Positions 48,712-58,037 of a stretch of 64,000 nucleotides of DNA are shown one piece after another. This DNA is from Calditrichota bacterium (lineage in GTDB: Bacteria > Calditrichota > Calditrichia > Calditrichales > Calditrichaceae). The notes below the pieces were generated by a model. That model saw nothing but the letters and a program-made list of their open reading frames with translations. It was not told the DNA's origin and did no database searches. The first letter of the stretch is position 1, and every line of letters begins with the position of its first letter. The position numbers and the translations under genes are program-made. The stretch lies in contig JAJRSO010000041.1 of assembly GCA_024278755.1 (NCBI GenBank), positions 1 through 64,000 of the forward strand, in the 5' to 3' direction.

Positions 48712-48785
48712 TGGGCCCACAGGGACTTGAACCCCGGACCAGCCGATTATGAGTCGGCTGCTCTAACCAACTGAGCTATGGGCCC
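48712..48785 (-). tRNA. tRNA with CAU anticodon (elongator Met, or Ile if modified)
   Basis: The 74-base cloverleaf is complete. The acceptor GGGCCCA pairs with TGGGCCC, the D arm has AGCTCAGTTGGTTAGAGC, and the anticodon stem GCCGA/TCGGC holds loop CTCATAA (anticodon CAT). The T arm has GGTTCAAGTCC, and the discriminator base is A. CCA is not encoded. The first base pair is G-C, so it is not initiator tRNA. CTCATAA occurs in both elongator Met and lysidine-modified Ile tRNAs, and I cannot separate them by eye. Confidence 0.95.
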
Positions 48786-48822
48786 GATTAGTAATTCACT
48801 CGAGCTGTTAAAGTTATAAAAG

Positions 48823-50997
48823 CTATTTATTGAAATCAAATTTATTTCGGCTAAAATGCGTTCTCAAAAAGCTTTTTTTATTAGCCGGATGCAGCAGGAT
48901 TCCTCTTTGCCGCTTATCCGGAAATAGTGATATGGTTTTGTACCCATCCGCCTCGGAAACAGCCGCTCCGTTAAATGTGGAATTGATGATTATTACAAAT
49001 GTGTTCTGCTCCGGACGCACCTCGCGCAAAGGCCGGACAGAGGGATAAAATCCAAAGGCCGCATAAAAATACCGGGCCGTTTCACGGGGGGGGGCATCAC
49101 TGTAAACAAGCAGACGATTTTGCAATGCTTCTGCTGCAGTGTACAGCAAACTCTCAACATATCCGTCTCCCGTTTGAACAGGCACCACATAACCGTCGCT
49201 ATACCGGCCGTTTAAACGATATTCTCTGTTCACCTGTACTGGAGCTTCGTTTTTGGGATGGTTTATATTAAGGGTAAATCGATTTGATTTTTTTTGCCCC
49301 GCCACCGATAACTGCGTTTTTTCCTGCAGAATATGAAAGGAATCAAAGGTCCAGCCGTGAATGAATGCAGGCATGCTGAGACTTGGCATAGCGCCCCATT
49401 CATTAAAAGCAGCGGCTTCCGTTTGACTTGCCGCTTTAGAAACCGGAATGTAAAAAACAGGATAATGCCCGGACTGCGCTTTCATTTTCTGTCCGTTAAT
49501 GTAAAATGTGTCCGTATCGTTTTTTCCGCGAATATGTACCTGAAAGCGATCTTTTTTACGTAAAAACTTTAAGCGCACACGGTTCAGTACAACTTCGAAC
49601 TGGCGCCAGAGCAACGGAAGTGAAAGAAGAACAGAATCGATTTTAATCTCTGCTCTGCTGATTTTTGAAGTAGCTAAGGGCGGCCGAAACAGATTGGGGG
49701 TTATCGTTAAATGGCTATCGGACAAATTAAAATCAAACTGTACCGCCTGATCAATAGAGAAACGGATTCCTTTATCCCATTGAAATTTGGTAAATACTTT
49801 TTTGTGTTGCCAAACCAGAGCCAGGACAGTATCGGATTCCTTCAGTATGAGTTTCCGTATATTTGCCGCCTTAAAAAACGGAATAAATGCAAGCTGTCCG
49901 CTATCGGGATAATACGGCGTCAATTCTTTAAGCTGCAAAAAAAGCCCCGCCGCACCTCTCATCGGCTCCGGCAAAAATTCCGAAAGGAGTTTTTTATATT
50001 TTGTATACCAGAAGAAGGAGCGTTTTAATGCAATAGCCGCAAATGCGACAAATTGCCCGGGATGATTGCCCATCTCTTTTTTTAACCATAAACGGTAAGC
50101 CGGATAGTGGAGATATTGCCAATAATTCTGAATGGCCGAATCATCCGAAAGATTTCCTAAATAGTGTTCCAAAAATCCGTTGTCTGCATTTTTTGAAACC
50201 GGCTCTTTTTGTTTAGCGCTCCGAATTGAATCAAACCGGGCAAAGAGCTTTTGTAATCCGGGCTCTACAGATTCTTTAAAGTTGAACTGTTTGTAAAACC
50301 GATCTAATTCAGAATACCAGCCAAAATGGAGATATATTTCCTGCAACCAGATAAAGGTCTGTATCCACTTCTTCGGAGATTCATCTACTGAAAACTGTAT
50401 CTCGCGGTTTGGACCAACCGAACGAAGCGTGGACCAAAAGACGTCGATCCGCTGCATTTCTGCGCTATCGGACAAACGTAACCGACTTAAGGGATGGAGG
50501 CTGTATTCCCGCTCCAATACCTCTTTCAGAAATCTTTTAATACTGCTCATTTCGTGCTTATCCCGCTGTGGGAAAAGCCAGATTATCTGCGCTTCCTCGC
50601 AAGAAAGAACATACTCATGCCCGGATAGCTGGTTCGGTTCTTTCGTAGAAACCATCGTCAGTCCATCGGCAATGCTTAGACGAAGCGTTTGCTTTTTGGA
50701 ATTTGTTATGGGATCAATCAGAAGCAGAATCGTGTCAAAATATTCGATAGCACGAACCCGAACAGCGGACGATAAAAAAGTTTGAATATAAATACGGGTC
50801 TGCGGGAAACGCTGCAGAAAGCGCTCGATAGCCGGATCATTTTCAAAAACAATAGTGTACGATTCATCCCGGCCTTTTAAGGTATGTACAGGAAGTGTCC
50901 GGTAAAAAGAAACAGGGGCTGCATGCGGCTGATAGCGAAAAGTAAGTCCGCATCTGCACCAGTTTTCAATATATTCGAAAAGTTGATTTGTATTCAC
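48823..50997 (-). CDS. protein of unknown function, 724 residues
   Basis: I do not recognise this family. The start is GTG 50997 (NTNQLFEYIENWCRCGLTFR) without a visible Shine-Dalgarno. There is no signal peptide or convincing membrane segment, which is surprising given its place beside rseP. The N-terminal third includes YTIVFENDPAIERFLQRFPQ and TRIYIQTFLSSAVRVRAIEY, looking like a mixed alpha/beta domain. The middle (about 200-370) is helical and rich in W, Y and F. The C-terminal half (about 390-600) is strand-rich. The end, with YFYAAFGFYPSVRPLREVRP and NTFVIIINSTFNGAAV, again looks alpha/beta. Composition is normal for the window. A large orphan is best kept as hypothetical. Confidence 0.8.
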   Translation of the reverse strand: MNTNQLFEYIENWCRCGLTFRYQPHAAPVSFYRTLPVHTLKGRDESYTIVFENDPAIERFLQRFPQTRIYIQTFLSSAVRVRAIEYFDTILLLIDPITNSKKQTLRLSIADGLTMVSTKEPNQLSGHEYVLSCEEAQIIWLFPQRDKHEMSSIKRFLKEVLEREYSLHPLSRLRLSDSAEMQRIDVFWSTLRSVGPNREIQFSVDESPKKWIQTFIWLQEIYLHFGWYSELDRFYKQFNFKESVEPGLQKLFARFDSIRSAKQKEPVSKNADNGFLEHYLGNLSDDSAIQNYWQYLHYPAYRLWLKKEMGNHPGQFVAFAAIALKRSFFWYTKYKKLLSEFLPEPMRGAAGLFLQLKELTPYYPDSGQLAFIPFFKAANIRKLILKESDTVLALVWQHKKVFTKFQWDKGIRFSIDQAVQFDFNLSDSHLTITPNLFRPPLATSKISRAEIKIDSVLLSLPLLWRQFEVVLNRVRLKFLRKKDRFQVHIRGKNDTDTFYINGQKMKAQSGHYPVFYIPVSKAASQTEAAAFNEWGAMPSLSMPAFIHGWTFDSFHILQEKTQLSVAGQKKSNRFTLNINHPKNEAPVQVNREYRLNGRYSDGYVVPVQTGDGYVESLLYTAAEALQNRLLVYSDAPPRETARYFYAAFGFYPSVRPLREVRPEQNTFVIIINSTFNGAAVSEADGYKTISLFPDKRQRGILLHPANKKSFLRTHFSRNKFDFNK

Positions 50998-51014
50998 AGG
51001 CAGCTGAACCGTAG

Positions 51015-52331
51015 TTAAAAGAACAGGCGGCTTAAATCTACATAAACAACTAAAATAATCAATGATAAAAGAATCGCCATACCAATTTGTTGTATTTTTA
51101 ATTTTACCTTAATCGGTAACGGACGTCCCATTATCCCCTCAATAAGTAAAAAGAACAAATGCCCGCCATCCAGCGCGGGAATGGGAAGGATATTAAAAAA
51201 GGCCAGCATAGCACTTAAAGCGGCAATCAGATACCACAAATAGGTCCACCCGGCATGGGCGGCGTCTCCGGCCATTTTGGCTATCATAATCGGACCGCCA
51301 ATAATTTCTTTTGCCGATTTGGTTCCGCTGACAACCCAGTAGATACTGCGTACATTGAGGGCCATTAAATCCCAGGTGCGCACGAATCCGGCCAAAATTG
51401 ACCGCCCCAGTCCAACTTTCAGATGTTCATAGTAATAGCCAACACCAATTTTCCCAATCCGGACGATTTTACCATCTTCTGTTTTTTCTTCAAAAGCATG
51501 CGGTTTAATGTTACCGTGCAGGGTCTGCCCGTCTCGCTGATAGGTTATTTCAATTTCCTCATCGGGATGCGCCCGGATGGCTTCGGTCATTTCCATCCAG
51601 TCAGAAACCGGTTGACCGGCGATGGAAATGATTGTATCTCCTTTTTTAAGCCCAAGTTTTCCGGCCGGCATACTGGCGGTTACATCGCCTACCTTAGCTG
51701 AAAATAATGGCACAATATTTAAAAGCTCACCGCCCTTTTCGCCAAACCATTCTTTTTTATATTCCAGCGTAATCTGCTTTCCGTCGCGTAACACATCAAA
51801 GAAAATTTGTGTGTTCAGGTTTTGCAGAAAAACATCCTGAATTTCATTCCAGCTATATACGGGAGTTCCGTTTATGGCCAGTATTTTATCGCGTTCTTTA
51901 AAACCGATTTGAGACGCAATCCCCTGTTCGGGCACTGCGGCGACTGAGGTAGTGGGAATGCGCTGTTCGCCTTCGGAATAGGTTAAAAAGGCCATGATGG
52001 CAATTGCGGTAACCAGGTTCATTACAACGCCGGCGGAGATGATTACAATTCTGCGCCAAACCGGTTTTGAATTAAATTCATAATCGGCGCCGGTTACATT
52101 TTCATCCAGGCTTTCGTCAATAAAGCCGGCCATTTTTACAAAGCCGCCCAATGGAATGGCCGAAATTGAAAACTCGGTTTCTCCAATTTTTTTAGAATAG
52201 ACCGTGGGAGGGAAACCGATTGAAAACTTGTCTACACGCACGCCCATCCACTTGGCCGCAAGGAAATGACCCAGTTCATGTACAATAACCAAAAAACTGA
52301 ATACAAAGACAACAGCAATAATATTGAGCAT
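51015..52331 (-). CDS. rseP: site-2 intramembrane metalloprotease RseP
   Basis: The 438-residue inner-membrane protease cuts anti-sigma factors and signal peptides inside the membrane. The zinc motif HELGH is at 18-22 (VHELGHFLAAKWMG), the second ligand site is NILPIPALDGGHLFFLLIE near residue 390, and two PDZ domains lie between (FKERDKILAINGTPVYSWNE; GLKKGDTIISIAGQPVSDWM). The order and length are those of RseP/MmpA. It lies between the outer-membrane protein gene and the 724-residue orphan, in the bamA-lpx neighbourhood where rseP is usually found. Confidence 0.95.
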   Translation of the reverse strand: MLNIIAVVFVFSFLVIVHELGHFLAAKWMGVRVDKFSIGFPPTVYSKKIGETEFSISAIPLGGFVKMAGFIDESLDENVTGADYEFNSKPVWRRIVIISAGVVMNLVTAIAIMAFLTYSEGEQRIPTTSVAAVPEQGIASQIGFKERDKILAINGTPVYSWNEIQDVFLQNLNTQIFFDVLRDGKQITLEYKKEWFGEKGGELLNIVPLFSAKVGDVTASMPAGKLGLKKGDTIISIAGQPVSDWMEMTEAIRAHPDEEIEITYQRDGQTLHGNIKPHAFEEKTEDGKIVRIGKIGVGYYYEHLKVGLGRSILAGFVRTWDLMALNVRSIYWVVSGTKSAKEIIGGPIMIAKMAGDAAHAGWTYLWYLIAALSAMLAFFNILPIPALDGGHLFFLLIEGIMGRPLPIKVKLKIQQIGMAILLSLIILVVYVDLSRLFF

Positions 52332-52349
52332 ATTTTTCTCTTTTTAAAT

Positions 52350-52416
52350 ACCAAAAACCGGGCATGCCCGGTTTATATAAAAATCCATCGTTCCGAAATA
52401 GTATTGAAACGATGGA
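52350..52416 (-). terminator. tandem terminator hairpins after the outer-membrane protein gene
   Basis: Two hairpins in series on the minus strand: CCATCGTTTC with GGAACGATGG (52386-52415) followed by ATTTTTATA, then AAACCGGGC/GCCCGGTTT (52354-52375) followed by TTTGG. They end the transcript from the envelope cluster before rseP. Confidence 0.8.
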
Positions 52417-52463
52417 AATATATACAAAAATAAGCTCCGCAAAAAGGCAGCGCTTAAAAAAAA

Positions 52464-53336
52464 TTACAGAACGATCATTACCCCTGCGCCTAATGAACTG
52501 TACTCGCCAATATTATAATCGACATGTACATTTAGTAAGAGTAGGGTCAGGCTTACGCCGAGATTATAGCGCAGGCCATTTTTCCCGTCAACAACAACAT
52601 CGCCTAAATCATTAACCCCGGGTAAGTCAAAGGCATCCGTTTTAACGGTCATCGAAGAACGGTCAAATCCGGCGCCGCCATATACGGAAACAGGAAACAA
52701 CGGAATGGATACCGATGCCTGAAAGTTCATGCTAAACGTGCCGGCGTCAATAATATCGCCCAGCGTAAATTTATGATAGGCTGCCTGAATACTAAAATCG
52801 AGTGGTAACAGCCCAATGGGCAGCAATTCACTCAAACCGTATTTTAAACCGCCGCCAAAAACGGTAAGGTCACCGACGTCGGATAGATTTACTTTTGTAA
52901 AACGGGCGGTCGCTTCTAAATTGGCAATTAGCCCCACATTGGCATGCAGCATAGGCAATGCAAAAAAATCAGCATTTGTACCCGGAATTGCCAGCTGGTT
53001 ATCCGGATCATCGGTTCCGAAAACGGTAGGCACGTTTCCATCAATGGCGGCATTGGTACTCTTAAACGATTTTCCCCCATCCGGAATCGGCACATACACA
53101 GCGCTTAAACCAATATCAAAACGCGGAAAGCCTTTTGTGCCTCCTCTGTGATAAAGAGCCCCGCCCAGAGCGGTTCCCAGAGAAGTAGACAACGGCTGGA
53201 CATATCCCTTGATATAGTTTTCGCCATATCCGTTTGCAAGAATATCGGAGAGGTAATCTTCAACAGACTGCGCTTTAAGTCCGGCGGTTGCAATCAATAA
53301 TAATCCTGTAATTACTAATAATGAAAGACGTTTCAT
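52464..53336 (-). CDS. outer-membrane beta-barrel-like protein, possibly DUF6588 family
   Basis: A 290-residue exported protein (signal MKRLSLLVITGLLLIATAGL, cut after KAQ). The mature protein opens SVEDYLSDILANGYGENYIK-GYVQPLSTSLGTALGG, then alternates strands such as FDIGLSAVYVPIPDG, VNLSDVGDLTVFGGGLKYGL and FQASVSIPLFPVSVYGGAGF, ending GLRYNLGVSLTLLLLNVHVDYNIGEYSSLGAGVMIVL. The repeated aromatic/glycine strands indicate a small barrel. I lean to the DUF6588 family from the N-terminal pattern but cannot confirm it. AGGAGG five bases before the ATG supports the start. The C-terminus is VMIVL rather than a terminal aromatic residue. Confidence 0.75.
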   Translation of the reverse strand: MKRLSLLVITGLLLIATAGLKAQSVEDYLSDILANGYGENYIKGYVQPLSTSLGTALGGALYHRGGTKGFPRFDIGLSAVYVPIPDGGKSFKSTNAAIDGNVPTVFGTDDPDNQLAIPGTNADFFALPMLHANVGLIANLEATARFTKVNLSDVGDLTVFGGGLKYGLSELLPIGLLPLDFSIQAAYHKFTLGDIIDAGTFSMNFQASVSIPLFPVSVYGGAGFDRSSMTVKTDAFDLPGVNDLGDVVVDGKNGLRYNLGVSLTLLLLNVHVDYNIGEYSSLGAGVMIVL

Positions 53337-53377
53337 TGTACCTCCTATGATATGTTTTAGGTGCGTTTTTAACCTTT

Positions 53378-54202
53378 TTAAATTATAAACGGATTACACA
53401 TTTTTTGGGCTTCAATCAATTCGTTATATGCCGTATTTTTTAAATATATTGAATTTACCCCGCTACAGGCAAATTGTTCTTTAATGGCCTCGCTCAATTT
53501 TTGTGCACTCATTTTACGTGAATTTATTTCCTTTAAACTAACTGCGCTTTGATGCAGCGCATCGGAAAGCGTTTTTTTTTCCGTTTCATTAATTGATAAA
53601 TATTTTAAAACCTCTGTTTGTGACCCGGATAAAAGAATAGAACCATGCTGCAACAGGCTGCTCGGAAATAATTTTTGAGCGCTGCCAACTACTTTTTTTT
53701 GCCGGTATTTTATTTCCGCAAATGCTGATCGGTTAAAACAGGCAAATGATTTTTTTGAATCTTGCAGATAGTTTCCGGCCTCTTCGCCGGTATTCAGTTC
53801 CACATTATACCCCAGTCTGCGTAAAGCTTCCGCTAAAATCCAATGAAATATCCTGTAAATTTCGTGATGGCGAAGCTGGCCGCCCGGAATGATTAAACTG
53901 TATGTCAGTTCCCGCGCATGTAAAACCGCGCTTCCGCCGGTTGGACGACGTACCAGATCGATACCGTTTTGCCTTAACTGTTGACGGTTAATTAAACCGG
54001 CATCCTGATGTTTGCCAAGCGAAAGACAAGAGGGTTCCCAGCCGTAAAAACGCAAAATGGGATCAGACTCCGTACCCGCGTTTTCGGCCAGAAAAAAATC
54101 GAGCGCCATATTTACAGCGCCTGTGAATTTCTGAAAAGGAATTATACGCAGCCGGCCTTCGGGAGCCAACGCGGAAACATCAGCGGATAATGCCACGTTC
54201 AC
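53378..54202 (-). CDS. lipoate--protein ligase-like (BPL/LplA/LipB family) protein
   Basis: A 274-residue member of the biotin/lipoyl transferase fold. RRPTGGSAVLHARELTYSL (about 85-103) is the substrate loop, and KKVVGSAQKLFPSSLLQHGS (about 169-188) carries the lysine that binds acyl-AMP. These enzymes attach lipoate or octanoate to dehydrogenase subunits, but the fold is shared by octanoyl-transfer proteins, so the reaction cannot be fixed. The start is GTG 54202 overlapping the lpxA stop, or GTG 54196, which has better spacing from AAAGG. Its place between lpxA and an outer-membrane protein looks accidental to lipid A synthesis. Confidence 0.85.
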   Translation of the reverse strand: MNVALSADVSALAPEGRLRIIPFQKFTGAVNMALDFFLAENAGTESDPILRFYGWEPSCLSLGKHQDAGLINRQQLRQNGIDLVRRPTGGSAVLHARELTYSLIIPGGQLRHHEIYRIFHWILAEALRRLGYNVELNTGEEAGNYLQDSKKSFACFNRSAFAEIKYRQKKVVGSAQKLFPSSLLQHGSILLSGSQTEVLKYLSINETEKKTLSDALHQSAVSLKEINSRKMSAQKLSEAIKEQFACSGVNSIYLKNTAYNELIEAQKMCNPFII

Positions 54203-54953
54203 TGCCTTTTAGAAAATCAATCAGATGGCGCAGTTCCGGAATCATTTCAAGCTCCTGCTCCATCCTCTGTATGGCCTGAGCTTTGGTGAGTTTTTGGCGG
54301 TAAAGCATTTTATAAGCCTTTTTAAGCGTAGCCAGCGCTTCTTTACTAAAACCGCGCCGGCTTAGACCGACCGTGTTTAAACCGCCATAGGTAAGCGGCT
54401 CGCCCATCGCTAAAATGAAGGGAGGCACATCTTTGGTAATAGCGGACATGCCGCCGATAAAGCAATGACCGCCGATATGCACAAACTGATGGATTGCGCA
54501 CATGCCGCCTACGCCTACATAATCTTCGATTATAACATGTCCGGCCATATTTACCGCATTGGCAATCACCACATTATTCCCTATCTGGCAGTCATGCGCC
54601 GTGTGAGAATAAGCCATAAGCAGACAATTATCGCCAACCCGGGTTGTCCAGCTGTGATCCGTTCCGCGATTTACCGTGGCATACTCGCGAACGGTCGTGT
54701 TATCACCGATGGACACAAATGTTTTTTCATTACTAAATTTAAGGTCCTGAGGGATGCTGCCAATAACCGCGCCGGAAAAAATGCGGCTTTTTTTACCGAT
54801 AGTTGTACCCGATGCAATAACCGCGTGCGGATGAATTTCGCAACCGTCGCCAATTTTAACGTCCGCCTCGATAATGGCAAAGGGGCCAATCTGAACATCG
54901 ACTCCGATTTCCGCTTTAGGATCGATTATGGCCGATGGATGAATTTGTGTCAC
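54180..54953 (-). CDS. lpxA: UDP-N-acetylglucosamine acyltransferase LpxA
   Basis: The first enzyme of lipid A synthesis, moving a hydroxyacyl chain from ACP to UDP-GlcNAc. The 257-residue protein is a left-handed parallel beta-helix with hexapeptide repeats (IHPSAIIDPKAEIGVDVQIG) and the catalytic H120 in AYSHTAHDCQIGNN. The family box FALAMGEP-like PPFILAMGEPLTYGGLNTVG and a helical C-terminus (EALATLKKAYKMLYRQKLTK) follow. GTG 54953 lies five bases after GGGAG. It follows lpxC-fabZ and precedes the lipoate-ligase-like gene. Confidence 0.96.
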   Translation of the reverse strand: MTQIHPSAIIDPKAEIGVDVQIGPFAIIEADVKIGDGCEIHPHAVIASGTTIGKKSRIFSGAVIGSIPQDLKFSNEKTFVSIGDNTTVREYATVNRGTDHSWTTRVGDNCLLMAYSHTAHDCQIGNNVVIANAVNMAGHVIIEDYVGVGGMCAIHQFVHIGGHCFIGGMSAITKDVPPFILAMGEPLTYGGLNTVGLSRRGFSKEALATLKKAYKMLYRQKLTKAQAIQRMEQELEMIPELRHLIDFLKGSERGIIR

Positions 54954-54992
54954 CGATACTCCCGATTCTTTAAAACTTGTATTTAACGTTAA

Positions 54993-56408
54993 TTAACCGT
55001 TACTATCAACGACGGCGGCCATCATTTCGGCTTCGCAGACTAATTCACCTTTTACATAGGTTTTACCGGCCATTTTGAAGGTAGAACGCCGGTTTTTTAA
55101 CATAATCAATTCCATTACCAACTGATCGCCCGGTTGAACAATCTTACGGAATTTCACATTATCGATTCCCATAAAAAAGACCAGTTTATTGCCCACATCC
55201 ACCTGCTCGTTCAGTAGCAGAATGCCGCCCACCTGAGCCATTGCCTCTACAATTAAAACTCCGGGCATAACCGGTTTTTGTGGAAAATGTCCCTCAAAAA
55301 AGGGTTCGTTGGTGGTAACATTTTTAATCCCCACCGCTTTCTTTTCCGGTTCCAGCTCAATGATTGAGTCGACCAGCAGGAATGGATAGCGGTGCGGCAG
55401 AATCTTTTTAATGGCGTTAATATCAAAAACAACGCCTTTTTTACTGACATCCTGATATTTACGGGTCAGCGTTTGTTTTTTATAATAATTACGTAACAAT
55501 CGGGCAAATTCGATATTGTTTTGATGTCCCGGTCGTGCCGCCAGAATTTGGGCTTTTATATTGACGCCGGCCAGGGCCAAGTCGCCGAGCAAATCAAGTA
55601 ATTTATGACGGCTTGGTTCATTACGAAAACGCAGAGTTTTATTGTTTAAAATACCGTTGGTCCCCAATTCCACATTTTAATCGATATCAAACATCTTTTT
55701 AAGACGCTGCATATCGTTATCATCCAAATCCCGATCCACGATAACAACGGCCGAATCCAAATCGCCGCCCTTTATCAGGCCCTGTTCGGCCAGCATCTCC
55801 ACTTCATGCAAGAAACAGAAGGTACGGGCCGGTGCAAATTCGGAAATAAATTCTTTTTCCATAGAAAACAGGCCGGAATGCTGGCTGCCAAGCGCTGGGT
55901 TTTTATAATCAACCATTACCGTTAAACGATAATCGTCGGTGGGAAGCGCTGCGTATTCGATTCCACGCTGTTCGTCCGAAAAGCCCAACGGTTCTTCCAC
56001 AACAAGATACTCTTTGATGGCATCCTGTTCTTCAATGCCGGCCTCAAGCAGACGGTTTACAAAGGGCATAGCCGAGCCATCACCGATAGGCGGCTCGTTT
56101 CCTTCCAGTTCTATCAATACATTGTCAAGTTCCAGCCCGGCAAGGGCGGCGAGAACATGTTCGACCGTATGCACTTCCACCCCGTCTTTTTTAAGCGTTG
56201 TACCCCGCAGGCTTTCCAGTTCATGATCTTGCACAACGTAATCTACAAGGGCGGGAATTGCCGGAGCATTCTCAACATCGGTGCGTAAAAACCGGAATCC
56301 GAAATTTTCCGCTGCCGGTTTAAACGTTATTTTAGTCTTGTTTCCGGTATGCAGTCCGCGGCCTTCAAAAGAGACTTCTTTTTTAATCGTTCGCTGTTTC
56401 TTGTCCAT
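54993..56408 (-). pseudogene. lpxC-fabZ: bifunctional LpxC deacetylase / FabZ dehydratase, interrupted by TAA
   Basis: A single frame of 472 codons covers LpxC (lipid A second step, zinc deacetylase) and FabZ (hydroxyacyl-ACP dehydratase), the fusion known from Bacteroidetes and relatives. LpxC zinc ligands are H84 in VHTVEHVLAALAG and, past the break, H268/D272 in SRHKLLDLLGDLALAG. FabZ follows: ILPHRYPFLLVD with catalytic His and PGVLIVEAMAQVGG with catalytic Glu. TAA at 55677-55679 reads GAT TAA AAT between FDID and NVELGTNGILNN, so the first zinc ligand is separated from the others. The downstream piece could restart at GTG 55673, giving the LpxC tail plus FabZ, but neither part could make intact LpxC. 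Start ATG 56408 is inside the end of lpxD; ATG 56435 is an alternative. Confidence 0.9.
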
Positions 56409-57447
56409 CAATACCCCGTGATTCTTCCAATTCATTTTTTAAGACAGCTAATTCTTTTTCTAAAATTTTGATACGCTGTAGCATCTGCGGCAGACGGCGC
56501 ATACTAATTTCCATCCGTTTATATTTTGTGATGGGCATCGCCGGCATTCCCCACATAACCGATTTTTCGGGAACATTATTGATGATTGCGCTTTTCCCGG
56601 CAATGGAGCTGCCGTTTCCCACTTTAATATGCCCGACGATTGCGGCATGTCCCCCAATAGAGACATTATCACCCACTTCTGCACTGCCGGCAATGCCCGA
56701 CTGGGCGGCCATAACTGTGTGTTTCCCCACAATAACGTTATGCGCTATCTGAATCAGATTATCAAGCTTTGTTCCCTGCCGGATTATCGTTTCACCCAGT
56801 GTTGCCCGGTCAATCGTTGTATTGGCGCCCACTTCCACATCGTCTTCAATTATCACAATACCCATCTGCGGAATTTTGAAATATTTTCCTTCATACGGGG
56901 CAAAACCAAATCCGTCGCTGCCAACCACACATCCGTTTTGCAAAATCACCCGGTTACCGATTACACAGTTTTCCCGAACGGAAACATTGGGGTATAAAAC
57001 ACAATTATTCCCCACTTTTGCATTTTCCAGCAGAACGACTCCCGGGTATAAAACCGTATTCTCCCCCACTGAAACATTGGGGCCGATATAAACAAACTGT
57101 GCAGCGCGTACGGTTTCGTGTACATGCGCTGTTTTGTCGATAAATGTAAATTCGGATATGCCCCGGATAGAGGTATGCCGTTCCGGTTCAAATATTTTAA
57201 GCACCTGCACAAAGGCAGCATAAGCATTAGGCACGACGATATACGGTAATCCCACCCCATCATATACCTGGTCAAGCAGAACGGCGCTGGCCTTGGTTTT
57301 ACTCAGAAAATGCTTATACTTTAAATTGGAAAGGAAGGTGATCTCACCTTCCTTTGCAGTTTCTATCTTTGCCGGCCCGGTTATTTCCATTTCTTCCGGG
57401 CCATATACTTTACCGCCAAGCAAGCCGGCAATTTCATTTAAAGTCAT
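56383..57447 (-). CDS. lpxD: UDP-3-O-acylglucosamine N-acyltransferase LpxD
   Basis: The third lipid A enzyme adds the second hydroxyacyl chain. The 354-residue protein has an N-terminal uridine-binding domain (FLSNLKYKHFLSKTKASAVL), a beta-helix of hexapeptide repeats (VGENTVLYPGVVLLENAKVG), and catalytic H236 in NLIQIAHNVIVGKH. It ends with a coiled C-terminal helix that overlaps the lpxC-fabZ start. GGAAAG before ATG 57447 and the 10-base gap from skp place it in the bamA-skp-lpxD-lpxC-lpxA order usual in Gram-negatives. Confidence 0.96.
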   Translation of the reverse strand: MTLNEIAGLLGGKVYGPEEMEITGPAKIETAKEGEITFLSNLKYKHFLSKTKASAVLLDQVYDGVGLPYIVVPNAYAAFVQVLKIFEPERHTSIRGISEFTFIDKTAHVHETVRAAQFVYIGPNVSVGENTVLYPGVVLLENAKVGNNCVLYPNVSVRENCVIGNRVILQNGCVVGSDGFGFAPYEGKYFKIPQMGIVIIEDDVEVGANTTIDRATLGETIIRQGTKLDNLIQIAHNVIVGKHTVMAAQSGIAGSAEVGDNVSIGGHAAIVGHIKVGNGSSIAGKSAIINNVPEKSVMWGMPAMPITKYKRMEISMRRLPQMLQRIKILEKELAVLKNELEESRGIDGQETAND

Positions 57448-57457
57448 GGGCTTTCCG

Positions 57458-57982
57458 TTATTTACCAGAAGCCTTATTCAGTTCTTCGAGGATACGATCG
57501 GTAATATCAAACTTAGGATTGGCATGCACTAAGGCGCCGGAAGAAGCATCAAAAATAAAATCATATTCTTCTTCATTGCCGATTTTTTCGATCAAGGCGT
57601 TAATTTTATCAATAATAGGTTTGGTCAGTTCCATACTTTTTTTATAGAACTCACCTTCAGGTCCCAGTTTTTCATACTTAAAGCGTTCGATATCCTGCGC
57701 CTTTTGCTGGGCGTTTCGCATTTTTTCCTGTTTCTTTTCGGGACTCAACAACAGGCTTTGCGAATCGATTTCCTGTAGCATATCATTATACTCTTTGAGC
57801 ATTTTCTGATAGTCTGTATCATATCCGCTACGAATTTCGTTCAGTTTGGTCTGCACATCAATATATTCCTGATACTGAGCTAAAACCTTTTGCGATTGAA
57901 CATAGGCAAATTTTTGGGCAAAAACCGGTATGGAAATCATCATAGAGACTAAAATTAACAAGATTGATTTGTTGAACTTCAC
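57458..57982 (-). CDS. skp: periplasmic chaperone Skp/OmpH-like
   Basis: A 174-residue exported protein (signal MKFNKSILLILVSMMISIPV, cut after FAQK). The mature part is mostly coiled coil (YVQSQKVLAQYQEYIDVQTK, EKKQEKMRNAQQKAQDIERF) with a closing strand (DFIFDASSGALVHANPKFD). It holds unfolded outer-membrane proteins in the periplasm and delivers them to BamA. GTG 57982 lies seven bases after AGGAGG. It lies between bamA and lpxD. Confidence 0.92.
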   Translation of the reverse strand: MKFNKSILLILVSMMISIPVFAQKFAYVQSQKVLAQYQEYIDVQTKLNEIRSGYDTDYQKMLKEYNDMLQEIDSQSLLLSPEKKQEKMRNAQQKAQDIERFKYEKLGPEGEFYKKSMELTKPIIDKINALIEKIGNEEEYDFIFDASSGALVHANPKFDITDRILEELNKASGK

Positions 57983-58037
57983 AAGTTCCTCCTTAAGAGT
58001 AAATGATTAATAAATATCTTTTAATATATAAAAAAAC

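Noticed and set aside
55671-55679. Natural split of lpxC and fabZ into two genes
   Set aside because: The break lies inside LpxC, before its second zinc motif, not between the two domains.
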